64,000 nucleotides of DNA from Dromiciops gliroides. Taxonomy: Eukaryota > Chordata > Mammalia > Microbiotheria > Microbiotheriidae. The stretch is taken from NCBI RefSeq assembly GCF_019393635.1, contig NC_057861.1, forward strand, positions 60,992,532 through 61,056,531. Direction: 5' to 3'. The notes under the pieces are model-generated. The model had not been told where the DNA came from. It did not search any database and worked only from the letters and a program-made list of their open reading frames with translations. A program made the position numbers and the translations under genes. How positions within the stretch are numbered: position 1 is the first letter of the stretch; every line of letters begins with the position of its first letter. Below, one piece after another: positions 1 to 24,910 of the stretch.

Positions 1-395
1 AGGAGAGCGGAAGTCTAGGGATAGGAGTGAATGATAATAGTGATGGAGAAGTGGAAGGTCAGGCAGTAATGATAGGGATAGGTGAAGGTGAGAGAACCAG
101 TGGAAAAGAAATATAGCTGGAGGGCAGGCTAGTAGGTCAGGTGAGCACTGGTTAGGAGTAAGGAGAGCCAATGAAGCAGGAATGGACTGGGGTTTGAGGA
201 GTCCAGTGGGATTTGGATAAGGGGTAGGAATAGAGTTGTTGGGATAGGAAGGAGGCATGGGTGAGGGAAAGGGAGTCAATGAAAGAATGGTATTAATGGT
301 GGGTGGACTAGGGGGAAGTTAAGTAGGTGACACAAAGAGGAATCGATCTGTTGGAGAAGGTGGGGCAAAGGGCTGACCTTTGTGGCTTCTCCCAG
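1..395 (+). other. SLC1A6: SLC1A6 intron (3' part)
   Basis: This purine-rich sequence (many ggag and aggaa runs) lies directly before the first visible SLC1A6 exon and ends in a pyrimidine-containing tract and the acceptor cag at 393-395. I see no exon, RNA gene or recognisable repeat in it. The exons for the N-terminal part of the protein must lie further upstream, outside the window. Confidence 0.7.
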
Positions 396-13758
<13,363 letters not shown>

Positions 13759-14730
13759 ATGACTGATGGGTTCCCAGGCTAGAGCCAGAGTCAAACTGCC
13801 CATAGCTGGAGGACCTAGAGACCCATGTCAGAAGGGTTCCTGGCCTGTCTGGCTTTGAGCCCAAAGGCACCAGCTGCTCAGCCCTACCTGGATCCTGTAG
13901 AAGAAAAAAAATGAAAGTTTATACAAGGCTTCAGTTCCTTCTCAGTGTGTTGGGAGTTAATGTCATAGCCTGGGCACATGGGGGTGATATGGCTATGGAT
14001 AACAAACAGAGCCCATCCTAGGAGCGGGGGAGGGAAGGAGTTGCCCCTGTCCAAATGTTCCCTAGGGGTAGAGGGGGAAAGGAAAGTCTCTGTCTCTATG
14101 CTTCTGGAGCAGGGAGGGGAGGAGAAGCCCTTGTGCCTGTGTTCCCAGGGAGGAAAGAGAAAGGGAAGGTGACAAAGCACCTCCTGAGAGGCTAGGAGGA
14201 GGGGGAGGGAGACTAAGCAACAGTCCCTGGTCCAGGGTTTCTTGGGAAGAGTGAGGGGAGAGAAAGGTATGAGGAATGGTCTTTGTTTCTCTGCTTGAGG
14301 ACCCAGGCCTTCTGCTGGGACAGACTCCCCTTCCCCTAGTCTTGGTCCCAAGTAAATCTCCACCTCCCCCTGTGTTCTTTTCTTCATTCCCCATAATCTA
14401 TAACCTTCAAATGTAAGGTGAAGCCCTCCAGCAAAAAGATCACTCATTTGGTCATAGTCTGAATCCTGTGTCCCTTCCTTATGCTTCCTGCCACAGATCC
14501 CAAAGACCCCTCTCTTGGCTTTCAAAGCATCTTAGAATGGAAGCCATCCAGCCCAACTTGTACTTGAATAAGAGTTCTCTCTTTTATCACCTAACTTCCT
14601 AGTTTCTTCCCTTGCCTCCCATCCCTCCCAAGTTTCTCAGAATTTGCAGTAGGATAAAGGGGTCTTTGGGAGAAGAAAGAGCCTTGGGGTTATACTTTCA
14701 GGGGAAATAAAATGCTATATAGGATCACAG
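13759..14730 (+). other. SLC1A6: SLC1A6 3' UTR (predicted)
   Basis: Sequence from the stop codon to just past the only AATAAA before the next repeats. It contains a G/A-rich stretch at about 14,010-14,210 that looks like three or four degenerate tandem copies of a ~50-bp unit (cctgtgttccc-type cores between aggaggaa-type runs). An open frame on the opposite strand at 13,884-14,525 is low in complexity and is not taken as a gene. Confidence 0.7.
14706..14711 (+). promoter_or_regulatory. SLC1A6: Polyadenylation signal AATAAA of SLC1A6
   Basis: A canonical AATAAA 948 bases after the stop codon, the first on this strand after it. A MIR-like repeat starts just downstream (about 14,720), so the UTR probably ends here. 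Confidence 0.65.
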
Positions 14731-14900
14731 AGTTAGAGCTGGAAGGGATATTAGAGGTCACCTGGTCCAAACCTCACATGTAAAGGTATGAATATTGCTC
14801 CTCATGCTAGAGACACCTTTCTTCCATGGACCCTACAAGTGGGCAGGACTAGGATAACAACTGCTCAGAGCCAACACATGGTAGTTTGAGTTTGAGGTAT
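14720..14900 (+). repeat. MIR/CORE-SINE-like repeat
   Basis: Contains ggatcacagagttagagctg, gaagggatattagaggtca and ctggtccaaacctcac, the head of the marsupial MIR-related repeat seen more completely at 15,860. Confidence 0.65.
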
Positions 14901-15199
14901 TCTAGTCTCCACACCTCTCGTACATATGAAAATCCTGAATCCCAGTCTGGTTAGTGCCCAGGCTCCATCATGTCTTCTTTGGTTTAGGCCAATGTTTTTC
15001 AAATGTGAGACCCTTTCAGGGGGTCTATGAGGTAAAAACTATTTTCATAATAATACTGACATTTTAATTTCTAATTTGATGAAAATGTATGGTACAACCC
15101 ACCAAAAACTCAAGCTCTTTAGGGTTCTCAATAGTTTTGAAGTGTGAAAAAGTTTCCTGAGGTCAAAAAGCTTAAAAACTACTGGTCTAGGCTTTAACT

Positions 15200-15560
15200 T
15201 AATGTGTGGTATTTTATAACTTTATAAAAACCTTATCCCACTAAGATTCTTATCTCCTTCCCAATTTTATGTGAGCCAAAGGATTACATACTCACAGTGT
15301 AGGGTAGAACCCATTTACTGAATAGTATCAGAAAGAAAAACCAGAATATTAAAATTCTTCCACCACTGACAAATGGCTGCAGCAGTAAGGCCTGAAGGCT
15401 ACAAATTTGCCCTCAGTCCCATTCTTCAGCCAGGTGTTCTAGGTATACCTGGATTACCTTCAAAGAAGTACTTTCTGGCATACTAGTTTTAAAGTCCATG
15501 GAGGCAGGGGAAAGAAAAAGAATTGTCCCACCAGCCTTTACTCCTGCTTCCTAAAGAAGG
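15200..15560. repeat. Unassigned interspersed repeat, copy 3
   Basis: Shares ctaagattcttatctccttcc, tgtgagccaaaggattaca and cccatttactgaat with the copies at 6,290 and 7,475, then continues into sequence similar in order to 7,700-7,880 (cctgaaggctacaaatttg, gtattcc-like block). It lies outside SLC1A6. Confidence 0.5.
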
Positions 15561-15854
15561 CAACCAGAAGATCCAAAGTTGAGAGTCATCTTGGTATTCT
15601 ACCAGGGAGGCTATTATTTCTTTCCATACTATCACTCCAGTTTCCCCTTCAGCATGCTGTCATATGCATTCTCTTGTTGGAGCTCTCCTAGTGTGTTGGC
15701 CAAGCAAACAGCCATGACAGTTCCAAAGCTGCTAGCTCTGATCCACAGAAACTCAGGAGGGCTGGATGACTTCCCCCGCTCCCCCTGAAGCAAGTCCCTT
15801 CTCTCTATGATGCATCCCTTTCAGTTGTGTTGGCCACCATTTCCAAAGAGCAGT

Positions 15855-16055
15855 TACAGGGTCATAGGCTTAGAGCTGGAAAGGACCCCAAAGGCTATTT
15901 AGTCCAATCCCTCATCTTACAGGGAAGGAAACCAAGACCCACACAGGTCAAGTGACTTGCCAAAGTGTGCCCAGGTTGTAAATGATTATTAGAGTTGGGG
16001 TTTGAACTCTGACTCCAGAGGAAGTGTTCATTCCACTATACCACACTGTCCCTTT
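15855..16055 (+). repeat. MIR-related SINE
   Basis: Contains gtcataggcttagagctgg, aaaggaccccaaaggctatt, gtccaatccctcatcttaca, tcaagtgacttgccaaagt and gggtttgaactctgactcca. Confidence 0.8.
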
Positions 16056-16349
16056 GTTTTAAATTCCCCTCTGCTTCTGCAACTGCATCATAGGTAAAAC
16101 CTGAGCAATTTTGACTCAGACCCATGGCATTTCTTAATCTCTCTGGCACCTGGAGATGGCAAAATAATTGCAGGGGAGGAAAGCCCAATGGTTTCAAAAT
16201 CCAGGGTATGTACAGATGAGGAAACCATGACTCAGAGATGTTAAGGTTGCATAGGTGACCATAAGCAGCCTAGGTTGCTGAACCTAGGTCATCTGATCGT
16301 ACACCCTATCCCCTATCTACTGTACCTATTTGCTAATTCTTAGAACTTT

Positions 16350-16620
16350 TAATAATGACAATAAAAGCAACAGCAGCAATAGCTAGCATGGATATAGCTC
16401 TTTAAAGTTTTCAAAGTACTCAACAAATGTTGTCTCATGTTAATCCTCACAACAACCCTGAGAGGGAGGTGCTATTATGACCCCCCCCCCCATTTTAGAG
16501 TTGAGAAAACTGAGGCAGATAGAGGTTAAATGACTTTCCCAGGGTCACACAGCTAATAATTGACCAAGGTCAGATTTGCATTCAGGTCTTCCTTATTCTA
16601 AGTCCAGTACTCTATCCACA
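16350..16620 (+). repeat. MIR
   Basis: Well-preserved MIR: tagctagcatggatatagct, tgttaatcctcacaacaacc, gagggaggtgctattatgac, gagaaaactgaggcagatag, agggtcacacagctaataat, cagtactctatcc. It contains a C10 run at 16,482. Confidence 0.9.
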
Positions 16621-17009
16621 AAACTCAAGTTCTCACCTAGAAAGCAGGGGACTCAAATTAAACAAACACTTACTGTGTGCCTACCATGCACAGAGCCTTT
16701 TGTACTTGGCACCAAGGAAATAAATAAATTTTAAAAATTAAAAGATATAGACCATACAGCTGGGGAATGGGGGTGTGTGTGCAGCATACACAACAGAGAA
16801 GTTATGCTAATACACAAAAAACAAAACAAAGCAATGGAACTAATTCAGTTTACATAGATTCTAGGGAGGAGAATTTGGCACAGTGTCTCAGACTATTTTT
16901 TTTTTAGACAAGATGACAAAATGTAGACTTGATAATACACAATTACATAGATTGAGAACTGCATAAATGGTCAGATTCTGAGTAGACTTTAATGATTTCC
17001 TGGTCAGCA

Positions 17010-18285
17010 GGAGGTCTTTAGTGAGCTGTCCTAGGGAATCTATTATAGACCCTGGATCATTTAACATGTTTATTAATGATTTGGATAAAGGTCATCAAAT
17101 TTTCAGATGACAGAAAACTGGGAAGGATAGGAAAAAATTGTATGATAAAGTTGGGATGTAAAAAGATTTTTACAATCTAGAGCATTGGGCTGAATCTGCT
17201 AAGATGAAATCCAATAGGCATAAATGTAAAGTCTTACACTTGGGTTCAAAATTTCAACTTCCAAGAACATGATGGCTGGTCAGATAGCAGTTGTTATGAA
17301 AGACCTTAAATATTCAGCAGTAAGATGTGGCAACTGCCAAGGTTTATATAATTTTGGATTGCATTAAGAGAGCTGTAAATTACTGGAATAAGGAGGTGAG
17401 CATCTCTGTGTACTCTGTCATCATCAGGCCTCATCGGGAGTATTGTGTTCCATTCTGGACACCATGGTACCAGAAAGACATTGACAAGTTGTAGAGCAGT
17501 GTTAAAGACTAAAATCCTAGCTATTCTGTCTAAAATATCTAATGAGCGGTTGCCAATAAATTATAAGCTTTAGCAAGAGTTAGACTTTTAAGCATTTAAG
17601 GAGAATAAGAATTTGGTGAAGAGAAAGAGAAAGGCCTAGCTTCATCTATCTATTAAAGGGAGAGAGCATTCCTAGCTCCTCTCTCTGCCAGAGTCCACAT
17701 GAAAGAGCATGAGTCAGAGCGCCAGGCTCCCCCTTATTCCTCCCACAAGCAAACGTCACTTCCTGACACCAAAGAAAAGACTCATGCTCTTGCCCTCAGA
17801 GACCTTCACCTCATGGCGGAGCTTTTCTACAGTAAGTCTCCAGCAGGTGGCATGATTCCAAGTAGTAGTAGGCAGAGGAGGACAAACAAGATGGTGAAAG
17901 GTCTTGAATTCATGTCACATGGGGCCCGGTTGAAGGAGCTGGGAATGTTTTGCCCAGGAAAGATGTGGAGCATCATGGGAACTGTAATGACTGCCTTTAA
18001 GCATTTGAATGGCTGTCAGGTGGAAGAAAGATTAGATCTCTTCTGTTTGAACCCAGAAGGAAGAACCAGGGGCCACCAGGGAACAATTGGCAGAGGTTAC
18101 AAAGAGGCAAATTTGGTCTGGATGTTAGAAAAACATTTATACATAATTATAGCTGTCCAAAGTTGAGTAGAATGCTTTGGGAATTTTACCCTATATTAGA
18201 GAAGAAATCATTATTTGTCAGTTATGTTATAGTGGGACTAATTCCAGGTCCCTTCCAATGCTGAAATTATATGATTCTCTAATCT
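17010..18285 (+). mobile_element. L3/CR1 LINE relic (reverse transcriptase C-terminal part)
   Basis: Translates, with interruptions, into the CR1/L3 reverse transcriptase end: ...FINDLDKG-like, F-S-D-D (the FADD catalytic box) near 17,100, KCKVLHLGS-like near 17,225, ALVRPHLEYCV-like near 17,420, then RRTNKMVKGLEFMSHGARLK, KHLNGCQVEERLDLFCLNPE and LVWMLEKHLY. The 3' part is open for 155 codons (17,699-18,166) but is a remnant of a dead element. The 3' end ggtcccttccaatgctgaaa, atgattctct is the usual L3 terminus. Homologous LINE relics lie in the OR units at 28,530 and 44,130. Confidence 0.85.
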
Positions 18286-18289
18286 CAAG

Positions 18290-18960
18290 TGGACAGTATC
18301 ATCAATAGAGCAATGAGTTTAGGGACAGAAACTTGGGCAGTGTCCATATTGAGGAGACAGGAGCAGAAATAGGACGAGCCTACTGGAAACAGGGAAGGAT
18401 CAGCTCAAGACATAAGAGAACCAAGTGAGTAGTGCTAGAAGAGGAGAAAGGCATGGCTAATAGTGAAGACTGATTCAGGAGGATGAAAGCTGAGAAAGGA
18501 TCATTGGATTTGAAGAGTCTGGAGGGAGTAATTTTAGCAGAATGGTAAAGATAAAAGGTAGATTGTAAAGGCACGAGGAGTTAGTAATTGGGTGATGAGG
18601 AACTGGAGATGCCTTTTTTTCAAGAAGTTTGATAGTAGTTAGATTGAGGGGTAGCCAGGTCAGCAGGAGGTTGCTACTGGGTAGCAGAGATGTGAACATA
18701 TTTATATGTAGAAGTCAAGCAGACAAAAGAGTCAAGGAGACTGAAGAAGAAAAGGGGAGGAGGGGGAGGGAGGGTTAATAGAAAAATGACCCAGAGGAGA
18801 AGGTAAGGAATTAGATTAAGGGTATAGATGGAAGGGCTAGTCTGAGGAAGCAAAATGGATGCTTCTTCTGCTGAGATAGAATGGAAGGAAAGATGTGGAG
18901 GAGGGAAATTGAGGGTAATCACTTCAGATGATCTCAATTTTCTCAGTAAAGTAATAGGCC
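18290..18960 (+). repeat. Unassigned repeat block shared with 45,690-46,230
   Basis: Colinear by eye with 45,690-46,230 in the second OR unit: acagaaacttgggcag, aggagacaggagcag-, aagcatggctaatagtgaag-like, gaggatgaaagctgag-like, then gagatgtgaacatatttat-like against gagaactgagcacattcata. The preceding L3/CR1 and MIR blocks are in the same order too. Either an old repeat family or an old duplicated segment. Confidence 0.45.
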
Positions 18961-18972
18961 AGGTAATAGAAT

Positions 18973-19440
18973 TGTCACAAGCGAAAATTCAACAAAGTTA
19001 GACTGAGGCATGCTTTCTCTAAGCAATAGAATAGTTTATTAGTGGGAAGTGAGCCTGGTAATAAAGTAGGCCAATGGATGCCTCAGTTAAGCCAAAGACC
19101 CTGAATTAGAGTTGTAACTCCTTTTATAAGCATAGAACAAACAACAGAACAGGGTAGATGAGGAAATAATACAATTCGTTATAGCATTGACAGCATCATG
19201 GGAGTAAGAAATGGGAATTGGTGACATTAAAGAAAGCAGGCCTACACATATGTGGGACTACAACAATCTCACTTTGTCTTAGAGGAATGCATTATTGATT
19301 TATGGGACCCAGCTTCATCCCAAGGCTATCGATAGTGGACCAGACTCACTGGCTCCTGGAAATGAGATAAGACCACATTTAACTGGGCAAGGATGGGTTA
19401 AGATGGGACCAGGTCAGCTTCTTTACTTTCAAGGATAGCA
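18973..19440 (-). mobile_element. Putative solo LTR of an endogenous retrovirus
   Basis: On the - strand there is a TATA-like cttataaaagg near 19,124, followed about 90 bases later by aataaa near 19,030 and an end at tttgttgaattttcgcttgtgaca (last CA at 18,973), as in U3-R-U5. No target duplication is evident and the left end is uncertain. No gag, pol or env coding sequence is visible beside it. Confidence 0.45.
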
Positions 19441-19588
19441 AACAGATGTCATGGAGTTTCTCAAGAGCTGAAGTTATGAGGAAGAACAAATTTCAATAGG
19501 GAACTACTCAAGTGAATGTTCTGAGAGGGCCTGTTTGAAGACAAAGCAAGGACTGTGGTAATGATGGCTGTATGACATTATGTTCTTT

Positions 19589-19727
19589 TTTTGTGAGGCA
19601 ATTGGGGTTAAGTGACTTGTCCAGAGTCACACAGCTAGGAAATTGTCAAGTGTCTGAGGCTGGATTTGAACTCAGGTCCTCCTGACTCCAGGGCCGGTGC
19701 TCTATCCACTGTGCCACCTAGCTGCCC
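19589..19727 (-). mobile_element. CORE-SINE (WSINE1/WALLSI type)
   Basis: Antisense copy with near-perfect target duplication tgacattatgttcttt (19573-19588) and tgacattgtgttcttt (19728-19743). Confidence 0.93.
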
Positions 19728-19768
19728 TGACATTGTGTTCTTTAGCTCATTTTCATGTAGTGAGAAAA

Positions 19769-20083
19769 AAATTGCTGTTTGTCCTTCATTCTCAAAGAGG
19801 ATTATGACATCAGAGTGATGCCATAACTTGCAGTGAATTGGACTTTAAGGGAGGGAGGGCCGTGCAAGGTCACCAAACTCAGTCTTTTCTCTAGAGCCAT
19901 CTGGATCCAATGGCAAGATATAGATCAAGATGTCTGGAGATGGCCCTGGATGTTTAAGGCAATTGGGGTTAAGTGACTTCCCCAAAGTAACACAGGTAGT
20001 TAAGTGTCTGAGGTGAGATTTGAACTTGGGTCCTCCCAACTTCAGGGCCAGTGCACAGATCCACTGTGTCACCTAACTGCCCC
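19769..20083 (-). mobile_element. Composite SINE: unassigned module plus CORE-SINE module
   Basis: A 315-bp insert bounded by agtgagaaaa at 19759-19768 and 20084-20093. The right half is a WSINE1-like antisense copy. The left half (gtttgtccttcattctcaaa, gaggattatgacatcagagt, tctagagccatctggatcc) is a different module, also present without the WSINE1 part at 45,450-45,690. The short single target duplication suggests that both halves arrived together. Confidence 0.65.
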
Positions 20084-20099
20084 AGTGAGAAAATATAAG

Positions 20100-20800
20100 C
20101 CAGAGAAGAAGTTTTAAGAAGAAAATCTCAGAAGAGATAAAAAAGTAGAGAGAATAAGCTAAGGGCAGGAGGATTTGCAACAAGCCAGAGGCTGAAACCA
20201 TTGAAGGCTTTCATCGGAGATAGCTGATATTGTAACATCTTTGCTGAAAACTTTCTCACTGAAAAAGAGCCATTGCTTTGATGATTGTTAGGAAAGTCAG
20301 GGGAGCTGCTGACTCTGCAGGTCATTAAAGAGACTTGAATCCTAATGTTTTGTGAAGAACTATTAGTCTTTATTGCTCTTGAATGGCATCTACAGCTAAA
20401 GAGAGAGTAAGATGCTTGTGGGGGATGGATGGGAAGGGGACACACATAATTGCCCTCTCACAGTCTCTCCAGTGAGAATGGTTTTTTAGGCTGGAGGCCA
20501 TGGATCCTTAATGGTTCCATGGATAGATTTCAGGTGGCCTGTGAACTTCCATTGAGAAAAAAATATTTATTTTCATTAACTACTGGCTGAAATTTAACAT
20601 TTACTTCAATTGTGAGTGTTTGCAACAAAAATTATTTTAAGAATGGGTTTGTGGATTTTTATCAGAATGCCAAAGAGGTTTATGACACAGAAAGAATTAA
20701 GAACACCTATGTTAGAAGGAGGAAGTGGGGGGAGGGGGAAAGGCTTTGCATCTATTTTACTGTGACTTGTAATTTACTATAAAAGGAGTCTTAGAGTTGA
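20100..20800. other. Intergenic stretch, no named feature
   Basis: Apart from a block near 20,480-20,720 (ccatggatccttaatgg, aatgccaaagaggtttatga) resembling a diverged SINE-like repeat, I see nothing that I can name. The open frames here are short and unrecognised. Confidence 0.4.
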
Positions 20801-20844
20801 ATGGATAAATTATCACCTCTGGCTACTTGTAGATCAGAAGAGAT

Positions 20845-21315
20845 TGGAAATTCCATACCACTATCATCAATGCCCATGCTCCCATCATGATCAACCCTGA
20901 TGAGGTCAAAGAAAAATTTTATGAAGATCTGGAGACTCTCATCATCAATGTGCTGAAAGAGGTCAAGATTATAATTTAGTGTCAGAGTAGGCATAGACTA
21001 TCAGATATGGTAGGGACTCCTGATGAGGAATGGAGTCAGAAAAAGCGACAGCAATGGTAAATTACTACTGAAGATTTGTGCATCTTATAATCTTATCACC
21101 AACATTATCTTTCATTTACCTAAGTGCAATGAAACTTCATGGATGTATCCTTAAAGTAAACATTGGCATTTAATAGATTATGTCATTGTAAGAAGAAGAA
21201 TGAGACGGGATGTGAGAGTGATGAAGGCAATGTGTGGTGCAGAGTGCTGGACCGATCAGATTTATCCTCTCCAAACTAAACATTCAAATTCAACAAAAGT
21301 GATGGCCCCAAGGCA
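20845..21315 (+). mobile_element. RTE-clade LINE relic (endonuclease domain)
   Basis: With frame changes, the + strand reads TTIINAHAPIMINPDEV, then KEKFYEDLETLI, then GTPDEEW-like, then ICASYNLITNIIFHLPKCNE, ETSWMYP and LIDYVIVRRRMRRDV, ending near WTDQI. This is the apurinic endonuclease region of RTE/BovB-type LINEs, the same module as in CFDP2-like LINE ORFs. In-frame stops (for example the TAG about 20,980) and shifts show that it is dead. Confidence 0.75.
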
Positions 21316-21526
21316 TGGCAATATGAGAAGACTCAGCATCAACAAATGAGAGCATGTCTCTATATGTGAACAGTCTCTATATTGTTTTTGACTTGGTGAG
21401 AAACCTGATTTGGTTGGTAACATATGGTTGGTAACAATGGAGCAGAAAAAGAATGGGCCACTTTCAGAGATTTGGTGTACAGCACCACATTTTCCCACCT
21501 GTTTCAGAATACTCACAAACCTGTTT

Positions 21527-21673
21527 GTTTGTTTTTTTTCAGGGCAATGAGGGTTAAGTGACTTGCCCAGGGTCACACAGCTAGTAAGTGTCAAGTGTCT
21601 GAGGCTGGTTTTGAAATCAGGTCCTCCTGAATCCAGGGTCAGGGCTTTATCCACTGTGCCACCTAGCTGCCCC
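21527..21673 (-). mobile_element. CORE-SINE (WSINE1/WALLSI type)
   Basis: Full antisense copy, poly-T left, ending cacctagctgcccc. It lies downstream of the RTE relic. Confidence 0.9.
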
Positions 21674-22276
21674 TTTACTAGTATTTTAACAGAAACAAAT
21701 TATTGTTTTATTTATTATATTAAGTTTTAGAGAAGTTTTCATTTTTGTTTTTATTATATGTTTCATGTGTAACAACTGGACAATAATTGTAAAATCTCTA
21801 AAAGATTCTTAATTTCCTTAGACATGTTTTTGAGAAATCTCATTGTTTGATTTGGTTATTGACAAAGCTATTTTAAATTGTGTTAAGATCAGTTTTGTAG
21901 GAAACTTTCCATCTAATTACCAGTATCTGAAACACCTGAGAGACTTTACAATCACACCTGGAACTTTACAGCTGAGGCTTGTTAGTTGATCATCAGCATC
22001 CACATCTGAAAAACTTTCATCCCATAACTACATCCAGAGGACATCCCAAGAATCATCTGAGAAAAGACTTCCAAAGACTTGAATGGACATTTTCCTGTTT
22101 TCCTTTCCCCCACTGTATACACTGTTTATAATGTCCACCTGCTAAAGGGGAATGCCCCCTTTAGCCTCTGTAGCTCAATTTCTTTTCTCTCTTTTCATTC
22201 CCTTTACTTTGTTAGTCATAAGTATCTGTAATGTTATTGCTTCATGTAAGGAAATGCTGTTCCTTTTAGAAGCACA
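21674..22276. other. Sequence before putative LTR
   Basis: AT-rich then C-rich sequence that ends in a purine tract (agaagcacagggggtag) directly before the putative LTR. It could be the 3' internal end of an ERV, but I see no coding frame that supports this. Confidence 0.35.
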
Positions 22277-22651
22277 GGGGGTAGTGTGAGAATCAAGGGG
22301 CCACCCCCTGCTGAGAAAGACATTGTGAAAACCAGGGCAATGCCCCCCTGAAAAGAAAACATGTGATTAGTGTCCAGAAGCTGTCTGGCATCCAGAAGTT
22401 ATGTCTATTCATAGACTGCCTGTTAGTCATGTCAATCAATGGACCAGCCAATTAGTTTGGAGCTGTGTGTGGGGACTGCCCCTCTTCCTGTCCCGAAGGA
22501 TGTTTCCACTGGAACTCATGGAGGATCAGCCTTTTTTTTTTTTTCATTTGGGAACCAGCATGTGGCGGGAGAAGCAGGCAGGGCAGACAGATTTCCTAAC
22601 TTTCAGAACCTCACGTGTTCTCTTTAGAAGCATGGATTGCTAGGTTAAAGT

Positions 22652-22698
<47 letters not shown>

Positions 22699-22822
22699 CT
22701 AACCCCTAATATACTTTAATAAATGCTTAAAAGCCTAAAATGTTGCCAAACTTATCAGTAAACTTAGCTCGTTCTACCCTGCCACCCACTGGGGGGGGGG
22801 GCGCAGATAAAGCAACCACACA
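22277..22822 (+). mobile_element. Putative ERV LTR
   Basis: Begins tgtgagaatcaagggg after a purine-rich tract. It contains a (CT)n run at 22,654-22,696, AATAAA near 22,717, and ends after a G run near accacaca. The order (unique U3, polyadenylation signal, short U5) fits an LTR. Neither the exact ends nor a target duplication could be confirmed. Confidence 0.5.
22654..22696. repeat. (CT)n microsatellite
   Basis: About 21 CT units within the putative LTR. Confidence 0.95.
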
Positions 22823-23833
22823 TTTGATTTTAAACATCACAATATCTATGGATCTTGATTTTTCAATTTATTTCTCTTCAAATTTTTAGTATCTCCTATT
22901 TTATGCTTATTTTGTTTGTTTCTTGGCTTTCTAATTTCTAAAGCTGAAATTCAGTTCATTACTCCTTTATTTTCCTATTTTAAAAATATATATAAGAAGA
23001 TAGTTTTCTGGTTCATGCTCTTGGCTGGGGATGCTGTCAGTTGATATCCAATAAATGCACTTAAAGTATTTTTATGGCAGAGTCAAGATGGTGGAAGAAA
23101 GGCTGTAACTTTCAGAGCTCCCCACACCATCCATCCACATACCTCCAAACAATGCCATAAGACAATTCCTGGAGCAGCAGAACCCACAAAAGAACAGAGT
23201 AAGAGCATTTTCCAGTCAAAGATGGCTTAAAAGGGTGGCAGGGAAGGTCTGCTGTACTGGGGTGAGAGGAGAGTGCAGCCATACTGCACAGATCCAGTCC
23301 TAGGCAGGCTGCACCTCCAGCGCCTTGGAATTATCAGCATCAGCAGCTACTTCTGGAACTCATCTAATGGACCAGTGAGGGGGTCCAGTGGTTGACTGGG
23401 GGTTATAGCACGGGTCTCTGCTGGTGCTGAGGCAGAGCATCTCTGTTCTGAACCAGGAAGCAGACTCAAGTGGCAGTGGCCCAGTGGGGGAGGGGCACAG
23501 GCACACCAAGCTTCCAACCACAGTGAATAAGATTTCTGCTTCCGGGTTAAAGAGTAAGCAGGCTCATGGTTACTTACAGGCCAGGTGAGCTGAGAACATG
23601 CCTCTCCTTAAATCTTACCACCTGGGACCCCCTGAAGCTTGGGACAGTGCATCCTGTAAGCAGTGCTCCTTTAAGAAGGAGTTAAAAGCCAAGAAATAGG
23701 CTAGGATACAGGCAGGAAAAGCTGCAGACCATCGAAAGTTTCTTTGGTGACAAGGTAGATCAAAATACACCCTCAAAAGAAGATAACAAAGTCAAAGCTC
23801 CTACATCCAAAACTTTCAATAAAAATATGAATT

Positions 23834-23948
23834 AGGGCAGCTAGGTGGCACAGTGGATAAAGCACCGGCCCTGGATTCAGGAGGACCTAAGTTCAAATCT
23901 GGCCTCTGACACTTGACACTTACTAGCTGTGTGACCGTGGGAAAGTAT
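23834..23948 (+). mobile_element. CORE-SINE inserted in L1 ORF1
   Basis: Starts gggcagctaggtggcacag and is truncated at its 3' end. Flanked by atatgaatt (about 23825-23833 and 23949-23957). It splits the coiled-coil region of the L1 ORF1 and so is younger than that L1. Confidence 0.9.
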
Positions 23949-24760
23949 ATATGAATTGGTTTCAGACCATAGAAGAATTCAAAAGGGACTCTGAAGATAA
24001 AGGAAGAGAAGTAGAGGGAAAAGTAAGAGAGGTAGGGGAAAAATGGAAAGAGAAATGAGAGTGATTCAGGAGGGTCATGAAAAAGTCAATAGCTTGAAAA
24101 GTCAAATTGGCCAAATGCAAAAGGAGGTACAAATGCTCTCTGAAGAAAATCATTGCTTAAAAATTAGGATTGAGCAAATAGAAGCTAATGACTTTATGAG
24201 AAATCAAGACACAGCAAAGTAAATCTAAATGAATAAAAAAATAGAGGGTAATGTGAAATATCTCCTTGGGAAAACAACTGACCTGGAAAATAGATCCAGG
24301 AGAGATCATTTGAAAATTATTGGACTACCTGAAAACCTTGATCAAGGAAAGAGATTAGATATCATCTTCCAGAAGATTGTCAGGGAAAATTGCTCTTATA
24401 TTGTAGAAGCAGAAGGAATAATAGAAATTGAAAGAATCCACCAATCATCTCCTGAAAGAGATCCCAAAAGAAAAACTTCCAGGAATATTATAGCCAAATT
24501 CCAGAGCTCCCATGTCAAGGAGAAAATATTGCAAGCAGCTAGAAAGAAACAATTCAAGTACAGTAGAGCTGCAGTCAGGATAACACAAGATCTAGCAGTT
24601 TCTACATTAAAGGTCCAATATTCTGGAGGGCAAAGGACCTGGTATTATAGCCAAGAATCACATACCCAGCAAAACTGAGCGTAATATTTTAGGGGGGGAA
24701 ATGGGATTTCCATGAAAAAGAGGATTTTTTCAGGCATTCGTGATGAAAAGACCTGAACTG

Positions 24761-24910
24761 TGGGTAGCTAGGTGGCACAGTGTATAAAACACTGGCCCTG
24801 GATTCAAGAGGACTTGAATTAAAATATGACCTCAGACTCTTGACACTTACTAGCTGTGTGATCCTGGGCAAGTCACTTAACCCTCATTGCCCCTCAAAAA
24901 AATATAAAAG
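24761..24910 (+). mobile_element. CORE-SINE (WSINE1/WALLSI type)
   Basis: Target duplication aaagacctgaactg (24747-24760) and aaagacccgaactg (24912-24925). A second SINE in the same L1. Confidence 0.92.

Noticed and set aside
13884-14525. 213-codon open frame on the - strand in the SLC1A6 3' UTR
   Set aside because: Low-complexity, Pro/Ser/Leu-rich translation of a purine-rich, internally repeated UTR; no domain and no splice or promoter support.
17699-18166. 155-codon open frame
   Set aside because: It is the decayed C-terminal reverse transcriptase part of an L3/CR1 LINE, not a host gene.
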